Positions 56,268 to 64,000 of a stretch of DNA of 64,000 nucleotides are shown here, in pieces. The stretch is from contig OZ038382.1 of assembly GCA_964036045.1 (NCBI GenBank), positions 141,682,961-141,746,960 on the forward strand, given 5' to 3'. Position numbers and translations under genes: made by a program. How positions within the stretch are numbered: position 1 is the stretch's first letter; every line of letters begins with the position of its first letter. Source of the stretch: Eutreptiella sp. 'Long Island Sound 2002'. Lineage: Eukaryota > Euglenozoa > Euglenophyceae > Eutreptiales > Eutreptiaceae. The notes beneath the pieces are model-generated. The model did no database searches, was not told the origin of the DNA, and saw only the letters and a program-made list of their open reading frames with translations.

Positions 56268-56656
56268 GCGCCTGCCGCGGTCCCACGTACGGTGAGCCTT
56301 GGCGTCGTCCCTCGGGGGCCCCACGCAGGCTCTGCCGAGGGAGTCCTCCGTCTTACCTCCGCTAGAGCAAGACGAATCTCGTCGCACACCTGAGAACGCT
56401 CCTCCCAGCAGGCCGTCTGGGTCACAACGTCGGTGTACGACAACGCTACGGCTCGATCTGCTCTCCGGTCCCGGCCACCAACCGCTCCGACCTGTCCTGG
56501 ATCCACCCGAGTAAGCGTTCCAAGATCAACGGGCACGGAAGATGTGGGTCTCCCGGGGCATCACCTCCGACTTAGAACGCCGCCAGACAAGGAGTGCGGT
56601 CCGGCACGACTGCGCGCAGCACCGGAGCGGTCCGGGCGCGTGAGGTCGAGGACGGG
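56268..56656 (-). other. LINE 3' untranslated region
   Basis: The 389 bp between the ORF2 TGA and the TCC tail contain no further frame of interest on the element strand. Confidence 0.6.
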
Positions 56657-59600
56657 TCACGGCCGGGGACAGGGCCACGGGGCGGGCCGACCCATGGCCA
56701 CCTGCATGTCCTTGAAGACCGTGCGGGGTCCTTGGGAAGCCGCAGTGAGGATGGCCGAGAACGCGGAATGTAGTGCGGCACACCACGAGGGGACCACATC
56801 TCCACAGAGGCCGGCCTCCAGGCTCCGTCCATTGCCACCGTAATGGATGGCCCAGAGGCGGCGTCGACCTGGGAGATGAGGGGCAAGCCCGTGCCGTCCG
56901 AGACTGTCCAAGATGATCACGTCATGGGCATTCAGCTCAATCTCCTGCCGCATGGTCGGCGGAATCTGGTTCGTCTCGTTGTACACATACAGGACGCGGT
57001 ATGGACTGTGCCTGTTCCGGGTGGTGATGACGGACTTCACCTTAGGGGCCAGGAGGAGGTCCCCTGATAGCCAGAGTCCTAGGAGGACGTCCCAGGCCGG
57101 CCACCTGCCCGAGCCGGGCGTTGGGGCCCAGTTGGCAACGTGATACCACTCTGGCGGCGGGTTGTTGGCGAGGGACTGGTTCACGGGGGCCCGCGGTAGG
57201 GGGGAGAGGTAGTCGGCAAGAGGTAGAACGGGCACCGCGTGCCGCTTATGCAGGAGGACGGTAGTGAGAACGACGTCGCAGAGTAGGCGACGGAGACGCG
57301 CAGGACGCAGACCTCTGTGCAGCAGGGCATCCCTGTGTGGCGTGGAGATGGTTCCAAGACGACCAATAGTGTAGGTTGCGATGGTGTGGTGGGCCGGGGA
57401 GCCATCCACAGCCAGTATGAACGGCTCGTCCCCCCAAAGGACGAGGGTGCCCCAAGCAGTGGGCGTACAGTGGCGCCAGGCATGGCACCTCTGAGAGAGT
57501 CGGGCCGCAAGCCACCGATGGTAGTGGGCGCGGATGAGCGGGTCTAGCGGGCATGAGAGGATGTGGTCCCCGGAGGCGGGCATGGTGCAGAGGGGGCAGG
57601 ACGCATCCCTTGGGGGGAACAGGGAGAGGCGGATGCCGGTGACCGTGAGGTGGTCCCCCCATGTGATGAGGCCGTGGCTGACGATGTTGGCGTACTCGTT
57701 GAGGTCGGGGCGGCGTTGAGGCGGGGGGGACGCAGAATAGGCGTGGTGGGAGGCGAGCAAGGCGCGGCGCGCGTGGGGCACGGCGTCGTGTACCTGGAGG
57801 CCCGCGTGGGAGAAGCAGACGCGGGGTTGCTGTAGGGGGCCGAGCCATCCCACGGCGTCTGGGCAAGTGTCCGCAGCTTGCCCTGCCGCTTCGTCCACCT
57901 GGTCCAGCAGGGAATCGAGCCACGTGCCGGCGATATGGGAATAGAGGTGACGGGGAGGGGCGTGACCGCGGGCCATGTCGCGGCACGATCTTATGAGATC
58001 TCCTTGTAGCGAGTCTTCCGGCTCGCGGCGCCCTTCCTGCGCCGTGATGTACCCTTTGCAGTCCGCAAAGTGCCACGCACCGGATCGGAAGCCGATGGCA
58101 GGGTCGGCTGAGGGCCCCTTGGCGGTGAGGGCTACCCATGCCGTGTACAGCTCCGCCGTGTAGGCGTTGTCCAGCCTCAAGGGGATGGGGACGGGGTACA
58201 CCTGGTACCGGAGGGTGACGGGGCAGAACACCGCCACTGCCCCGCCGCAGCGCCGGGTCCTCGGGCACCACGACGCGTCGTGGAGGATCCCATAGTTCTC
58301 AGGGAGCCAGGAGAACGTGGCAACGGTCGCAGTCACCGCTTGGCAGCGTCTAACCGGGGGGACGGTGCCGACCGGCGGAGTGGGGCGGGGCGAGGCCCGG
58401 GGCCACCCCTTCCGTCGCGCGTCCTCTGTACTGCGATGGCCTGCAAGCATCCACGCGTGGGTGTCCTGGACCTCGAGTCCGGGTGACGACAGGGCCAGCA
58501 CATGGGGGGTGTGGCGTGGCAGATGGCTGTCAGGTGGTAAGTGGATGGCGATGTCGCACCGGTGGCACAGGGCGACAAAAAGATCGTGGTCCGTGGGGTG
58601 TGCGGTGCACCGGAGCCCGAGCTCTGGGGTGAGGCAGGCCTAGGAAGGATGGAACCGCCAGAGGGCAGTCAGGAGCCCGTGGCGCGTGGACCGGCAGACC
58701 AGGGAGTTGGGGTGGTTCAGGTGCCGGACGTAGACGCCGAAGAAGTTAGTAAACCCAACGACCGGTGCAGGGGGGATACCGACTCCCCCTTCGGGGACCT
58801 CACGGAGGAAGTGAGCAGAGGCGGAGAGGGTCCACACAGCGGTGGCGCGCATGGCCGAGGCGGTCATGGCGTCCAGCACGCGCAGGGCCCCGTAGGAGGG
58901 GGGGCGGACACTGGTAAACCAGTTGACCGTCCCATGACACTTGGCGGTATACATGGCGAGGGGGTAGTGGGCGGGGAGTCGCGGGGCGCGGAGCGCCCGG
59001 CACGCAGCGCGGGTGCCCGAGAACAGGCGCCTGGAGTCGACGGGATGGAAGAGGTGGGGAAGGGCATGGCGGCCAAGGACGCGGACGTAGTCCTGGCTCG
59101 TGGCACATCGCACGGGGTGACCATTGAGGTATACCGTGTCGTTGAGGAAATAGACCTGACCATCGCGCATGTCGGTGCCGATCAAGAACGTTTTGGTCGG
59201 GTCAGAGTGGAGGTTGGTGAGGCGGCCCGCCCTCTCAATGCCGCTGGCGAGGGCGGGCAAGTGGCAACGGTCGCCGGGCAGCCACTGGGTATCATCCATC
59301 AGGAGAACCCGGTTCAGCGGGCCCGCGGGGGTGTCGGTGGGGGGGACGGAACGGCAGGCCTCGTGTCCCCGAACTTCGCCATATATGCAGTACTTCATGC
59401 CGGACACGGGGCACCCCTGCCCCATGCCGGCCCCCAACCGGGTGGAGGACGGAGAGCGTCCGTCAGCCCCCCCCATGTGCACCTCAAGGGCGCGGTCATG
59501 GTGCTGAAGGGTCGTGGCGTCGGCTGGGGAGATCCCTGCGGCGGTGAGGACGGCGTACTCGGTGGTGTGGTTGATGGAGCCATACGCGTGGCGGACATCG

Positions 59601-61951
59601 TCCGACACGACCCACGCTTCGAGGCGCCTGCGCCAGCGGTCCCACCATACATCGTGTAGGACGCGGAGTAGCTCCACGGAGGAGCAGTGCGGGGACATCC
59701 CGAACTGGTAGGGCGGCAGGATGCCGCCCTGAACCAGGCGGGGCTGGTAGTGGTCTTTGATGAGGGCAGCCGTGAGTTTCCATATCGTGGCCAGATTGGT
59801 CAGCGGCCTGCCGTTTGCAATGGGGCCGTGCGGCGTCTTTTTCGGAAGGTTGATGAAGTCTGCAGAGTGTGCCTTGGGCACGGGCACCCCACGGAGAATA
59901 CTGTTGATCAGGCTCACGATCGTCGCAAACTGGGCATCCTCCAATTGTCCGAACAGCCGGTACTCCAGTAAATCGTGGTACGGCACAGTGGCCGCCGCCC
60001 GGCGGATGATGGCTCGCAGGTTTGCGGTGGTGGCGTTGGGTGGTGGGCCGAGCGTCCTGCCCTCCCATCCCGTGATGGTCCGGACGCGCGCGAGGGAGAG
60101 CGCCTCAAGAGGGGCAAGGTGCCTTTGGCGCAGCTGGTCCAACGCAACGGCGGCTTGTTGATGAAGAGGTACCGGAACGCCCACCACGTAGACCGGATCC
60201 GCTGGGGGTACGTAGCGCGCCCCTAACGTGCGGCGGTAGTCCACTTTGGTGGGCTGGCCAGGGGCAGCGGGTAGGGGCGCCAGCCCTACATCCTTCTCCA
60301 GAAGGAGAACGTCCCAGGCCGCTCGGATGCGTTCTTTGAGGCGGGCGACCTCCACGAGGTGTGACGATTGGGACGCCCAGTCCGGGTAGGCGAGGGTGTA
60401 GCGTTGAAGGTTGGTGACGTGGACACGTACCGTCGACGGTACCGGCTGGCTGGGGACGGGGGGCCCGTAGGCAGCCGTAGCCGCGGCGTATAGCGCTGAG
60501 GTCACCTCGGTATAGCGTGGCTGCGCTTGGGGCGCGCCTGGGGGCGGCGTAGCGAGTTCGGCCCGAAAGGTGTCGTTGAGGGTGCGGAGCTGGCTGGCGA
60601 GGGGCTCCCGCGGGATGGGGAAGCGGCCCTTTTTCGAAGGGCATACCAATTGGGGCGCTGGCGGGAGGTCATGGAGGGTGGCAGTCACGGGTAGGTGGTC
60701 AGATGGGAAACTGGAATCGGAGCGCACCTCCGTGGTGTGGGCTGCTTCCGAAGGGGCGCGGAGGAAGATGTGGTCCAGGGCACCGGCGAAACCTTGCGGG
60801 CTCACCCACGTGGGGGCCTCCGCAAGGGGGCGTAGACGGCGCATCCCAAGGCGCGTGAGCGTGGGGAGGACGAGGTCACAGAGGGAGGCAGGGGAGACAG
60901 GGAGGTGCGAGACCCAGCGGCAGTTGGCGTTCAGGTTCCCTGTCAGGACAACCACTCTAGCCGGGGTGAGGAGGAGGTACGGGTACACCCAATCCAGGAT
61001 TTCTTGGAGGGTGTCGAGGTTCCCGTCGGCGGGGAGATACACGTTGGCGTGGCAGTGGGTCACGCCAGCCATGGTGAAGTGTGTGACGAGGGCTCTTCCC
61101 GACGGGTGGGCGATGTGGCTGGTTACGACCAGGTCCGGGGTCCTGTAGAGGAGAGTGGCACATCCCCCAGCCACTATTGCTGGTGCCTGGATGGTGTGGT
61201 ACAGTGGGTGCACCCGTTGGATGATCAGGGGCCCCGCTTCTTGAACATGCAGGGCTAGCGGGTACTGGCACTCGCGCACCAGGACGTCAAGGGCGCGGAG
61301 CTTGGGTCGCAGGGACATCTGCACGTTGAGGGTCATCACGTCTGGGCGGGGCGACACGTGGCCGGTGGGGGGGGGACCAGGGCAGGAGCCGGCGGTGGTG
61401 GAGTGCTGGGTTAGCTTGCGGTCCACGGCTGCGGGGAGGGCGCAAGGCAGGCCTCGCACCCACTTGCGGAGGTGCCGGTGGTGGTACGTGGCTGCTATCG
61501 CCAAGACACTGGCCCGGGTGAGGCCTGTGGCTGTGATGGAGACACGGCTGTGTAGGGATTGCGGGAGGACCACGTGGTGATGCTCGGGCAAGATGAAGGA
61601 GGTGGGTGGCAGGCCCTTGCGGCAGAGCTGCAACTGATGGGAGCCCGTCACCTGCACACAGTGCACGGCGCCCACTAACGACAGAACGTTACGGGGCCAG
61701 GGGTCTGCCCCGCTGGACGCCCGGTAGTAGTGTACACCCACCGGCAGGTGCAGGCACATTTCGAGGGCGTAGGGGGGCGTGATGAACTGGGCAGTGCCCG
61801 GGGCCGGCACCGGTACCAGGCCCCATTCTCTGGGGGGGGAGCTGGGAGTGTATGCGCCCAGGTGCAGGTCCCGGACATGGGGGACGCCGTCGAGGTGGGA
61901 GTGGCGGAGCTGAGACACGGCGGCAGGGATGTCCTCGTTGCGCCCCGCCAT
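56657..61951 (-). CDS. LINE ORF2: endonuclease, reverse transcriptase, RNase H, zinc knuckle (one in-frame TAG)
   Basis: ATG 61951 to TGA 56657, 1,764 codons, interrupted once by TAG at 58640-58642; the frame on both sides is the same. Residues ~1-200 are of unknown type. Residues ~205-440 are an APE-like endonuclease: TLNVQ, HVQEAG, NVYLPADG, TGNLNANC, GALDHIFL and FPSDHLPV. The usual GDxN is GNLN here. RT is at ~690-960: LPKKTPHGPIANGRPLTNLA, motif A VSDDVRHAYGS, motif B GMGQGCPVSG, motif C LLMDDTQWL. After the TAG come RNase H residues HDASW, TAELYTAW, FADCKGYI and DQVDEAAG, then the knuckle CPLCTMPASGDHILSC, then ~300 further residues of unknown role. It would nick the target and copy the element RNA. 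The GDxN change and the TAG suggest a mutated or unusual copy. Confidence 0.85.
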
Positions 61952-61959
61952 GTCCCGGG

Positions 61960-64000
61960 TTACCGGTCTCGCGGATGCCGACCGAAGTACGGCTGGTAGC
62001 GGTGGGGGTCGGCTGGGGGGCTCCAGGGCGGGGGAGCGTAGGGGTTGTGGGCCATGGCCACTCGGGGGTCGTGGGGGTCCCCCGAGTACGGGTAGGGCAG
62101 GAGGGGGGCCGCTGCATGGTGGTCGTGGCGGCTGGAAAACGCCTGGGGCTCATCGCGGTACGCGCTACGACGCCTCGGCGGCGGGCTGTCGCGGCGATGG
62201 CCTGGGCTGCGGCGGTGGGACGGGGACCGGTCCGAGCGGCGGGGGCTGTACCTGCGCTGATATTTGGAGTCTGGTTCTCCGTCCGATCCCGACGTTGCCG
62301 TAAGGTCCACCTGATCGTCAGGGTCCCGTGGACGGCGCTGCTTCCCGCAGCTTCCCCGATGAGTCTTCCGGGGCGGATGGTCTCGGTCAGGGTCAGGCAC
62401 CCAGGGCGTGAACGGTTGTTTCTTCGATTCGGCCCATGTCACTCGCCAGCCACGAGCCGTGTGCTGCCTCGTCAGTCGCATGCCGCGCTCGTACTCTGCT
62501 GGTCGGATTCCGACGATTGTGAACTTGGATGTATGGTTCAATTGTTCTTCAGTAATGGAGGAAAGGCCTGCACCAAATTTATCCCGAAGGATACCACCGA
62601 GGAGTCCTGCATCAACTTCACCGGACGGCGGATCGTCGACCTCTTGCCAGCCGACCCACAGGGCTTTTGAGAAAGCTTGCGGATCAATTTTTTGGGGTGT
62701 ATACCCCTTCTTTTTCGCTGCGCCCTGTGCCTGGTTGGCGGCTGCAGCTTCTGCTGGGGAGGTGGCTGGGCTGTCAGAAACCCGTTGGACTGCAGGGGGG
62801 TTGGAGAGGAAGGAGCGCAGGACTTCCGCAATGCCGGGCAGGCTGGGCGCGTGGCTGTGGACCCAGGCCCACTGTTCCCGAATCGGCGACTGCGGGAGGG
62901 TGTTGACTTTCGCGCCGTACTGGCGGAAGAGCTGGAGGTGGAGCGCGTGCGCAACCTCGTCCTCACAGCCCTTGGGGATCTCCGGGATCCACTCCAGCAG
63001 GTCGGTCAGGGCGGCATCAGCAGGCGACGGCAGAGACGGCGGCGGCTGGGCGGTTGCGCCCGGTGCCCGAAAGGCAGAGACCGCCCTCGGCTTAGGGATC
63101 GGGTCCGGGACAGCGAACGACAGTTCGGGTGCACGCGCAGGGGCCTCCGGGACCGGCACGGCGCTGGGCGCGGCCATAGCCCTACGGAGGACGTCGGCCA
63201 ACTCTTCGAGGTTGGGTGCCTGGGGCGAGGTGAGAACTGCTGCGGCGAGGATGACCGGTACGAGGACCAGGAACTGCTGAGAGCCGGGGGGAGGCAGCTC
63301 GAACGAAGCCGGAACGGTACTGCGCACGGCGTTGGCGAACGCTGGCGGCGTGGACTGGAGGCCGTGGAGTCTGGTGGCGATGGACAGGAGGGGGGGAACC
63401 GACCTAATGAAGTTGTTGAGCCTAACGGCTTCGGTCTGCCGCTGTGCCGCGGCGCAACGCTGGGCCTGCTGCTGGGCATTATCCCGTTCGGTGCGCACTG
63501 TGTCCAGATCCCGCGTGAGGGACTCCAGGTCGCCCCGTGCCACTGCCAGCTCCCGTCGTTGGGCCTCACACTCGTCATGCAATTGAGCGTAGTCGGTGGA
63601 GTAGGCCGTGACATCCAGGTCCGGGACGAAAGGCTCCCCCACCTGGGAGGGACTGGGGGGGGCCGACCCGACGGCCGGGGCCGGTGACTCCGGGGGCGTG
63701 GGGTCCGCGGCAGCCGGTGGTACCTGGGAGGCAGGCTCTGGGAGATTGAAAGAAAGCCTTGTCTGTTCGGGCAACAGTGATGAAGGCGATGGTTCGGACC
63801 CTGAAGGGGTGCGCTTGCCCTGGGCCTTGTAAAGGGCTGACGCTGGGGTGAACGCCGCCGTGGCGAACAGAGTGCCGGCGGGGCTGAGCGCTGCTTGCCC
63901 TTTGGTGAGGTAAGGTGCGTGGCTGGGCGGCGTGAGCGGGGGCGGGTTGGCGGTGACGGCGATGCCGGCCTGCAGCAGGGCGAAAGTGGGGGCTGTGGCC
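61960..64000 (-). CDS. LINE ORF1 (nucleic-acid-binding protein), partial at the window edge
   Basis: Open without a stop from the right edge (at least 679 residues in view) to TAA 61960-61962. The ORF2 start lies 8 bp further on in a different frame, so reinitiation or a frame change would be needed. It has a Pro-rich N-terminus, a coiled-coil region (AQLHDECEAQRRELAVARGD; RDLDTVRTERDNAQQQAQRC), an Ala/Pro-rich centre, then HALHLQLFRQYGAKVNTLPQ and QAFSKALWVGWQEVDDPPSG. KFTIVGIRPAEYERGMRLTR may be an RNA-binding fold. The C-terminus is Arg/Ser-rich (YSPRRSDRSPSHRRSPGHRR). No CCHC knuckle is seen. Expected to form the RNP with the element RNA. Confidence 0.8.
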   Translation of the reverse strand, partial: ATAPTFALLQAGIAVTANPPPLTPPSHAPYLTKGQAALSPAGTLFATAAFTPASALYKAQGKRTPSGSEPSPSSLLPEQTRLSFNLPEPASQVPPAAADPTPPESPAPAVGSAPPSPSQVGEPFVPDLDVTAYSTDYAQLHDECEAQRRELAVARGDLESLTRDLDTVRTERDNAQQQAQRCAAAQRQTEAVRLNNFIRSVPPLLSIATRLHGLQSTPPAFANAVRSTVPASFELPPPGSQQFLVLVPVILAAAVLTSPQAPNLEELADVLRRAMAAPSAVPVPEAPARAPELSFAVPDPIPKPRAVSAFRAPGATAQPPPSLPSPADAALTDLLEWIPEIPKGCEDEVAHALHLQLFRQYGAKVNTLPQSPIREQWAWVHSHAPSLPGIAEVLRSFLSNPPAVQRVSDSPATSPAEAAAANQAQGAAKKKGYTPQKIDPQAFSKALWVGWQEVDDPPSGEVDAGLLGGILRDKFGAGLSSITEEQLNHTSKFTIVGIRPAEYERGMRLTRQHTARGWRVTWAESKKQPFTPWVPDPDRDHPPRKTHRGSCGKQRRPRDPDDQVDLTATSGSDGEPDSKYQRRYSPRRSDRSPSHRRSPGHRRDSPPPRRRSAYRDEPQAFSSRHDHHAAAPLLPYPYSGDPHDPRVAMAHNPYAPPPWSPPADPHRYQPYFGRHPRDR

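Larger units (their letters stand above)
56249..64000 (-). mobile_element. LINE (non-LTR retrotransposon), 5' end beyond the window
   Basis: Minus-strand order: ORF1 (64000 to 61960), an 8-bp gap, ORF2 (61951-56657), a ~390-bp 3' UTR, and a (TCC)7 tail seen as GGA repeats at 56247-56267 on the plus strand. The right side of the target is the dioxygenase-like gene, whose undisrupted paralogous segment at 54517-54675 shows the uninterrupted sequence. No poly(A) is present. APE endonuclease, RT, RNase H and a CxxC..H..C knuckle are all visible, which is the I/Tad/RNase-H-bearing L1 type of architecture. Confidence 0.85.

Noticed and set aside
57246-58271. 341-codon minus frame overlapping the LINE RNase H region
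   Set aside because: Shadow frame. The catalytic residues and zinc knuckle are in the other frame.
1-64000. tRNA or rRNA genes
   Set aside because: No cloverleaf-like sequence or conserved rRNA stretch was recognised by reading. A covariance-model scan would be needed to be sure.

Overview
The window is eukaryotic nuclear DNA. It has spliceosomal introns (GTATGT..CAG), a protein kinase exon, an APE-type LINE, kilobase-scale satellites, long noncoding stretches and many G or C homopolymers. GC-rich coding islands lie in more AT-rich, repeat-laden sequence. I would guess a microalga or other protist with a large repetitive genome; the lineage cannot be fixed from the sequence alone.

Layout, left to right: a C-terminal fragment of a gene family that recurs at 30-33 kb and 44-47 kb (23-430); a short 85-bp satellite (421-798) and an ACCTAGTAAA inverted-repeat cluster; two convergent gene remnants (3.0-5.0 kb); a 47-bp satellite whose orientation flips part-way (7.0-11.6 kb); two decayed copies of one unnamed element (12.7-13.4 and 16.4-17.3 kb); a kinase exon (17.6-18.3 kb, minus); mostly noncoding sequence with a zinc-finger/hAT-like remnant (21.3-22.1 kb); then from 29.6 kb to the right edge an almost continuous block of mobile-element-like loci.

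That block has three neighbouring loci, each with its own short palindrome repeated in its noncoding gaps. Locus 1 (29.6-33.0 kb plus 42.9-43.4 kb) carries TTTACGGCG..CGCCGTAAA. Locus 2 (44.0-49.95 kb) carries CTGGCCGAAATTTCGGCCAG about 13 times: five copies at a ~70-bp pitch upstream of a 736-aa transposase-like gene, three between that gene and a four-exon gene of 761 codons, one in each of two introns, and three downstream. Locus 3 (50.2-54.4 kb) carries CGCGAAnTTCGCG-type palindromes around a transposase-like gene and an AT-hook gene. Locus 1 encodes a paralogue of the locus 2 four-exon gene and is split by a 9.9-kb element (33,038-42,945) with ~110-bp terminal inverted repeats, a 10-bp target duplication, and about 100 copies of the 85-bp satellite inside.

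The right end (56,249 to the edge, minus strand) is a LINE with ORF1, ORF2 (endonuclease, reverse transcriptase, RNase H, zinc knuckle) and a TCC-repeat tail. It is inserted into a dioxygenase-like gene. Several otherwise continuous reading frames are interrupted in frame only by TAG, which raises TAG read-through or recoding, or CAG-to-TAG decay. Many other breaks sit at homopolymer runs and may be assembly errors.
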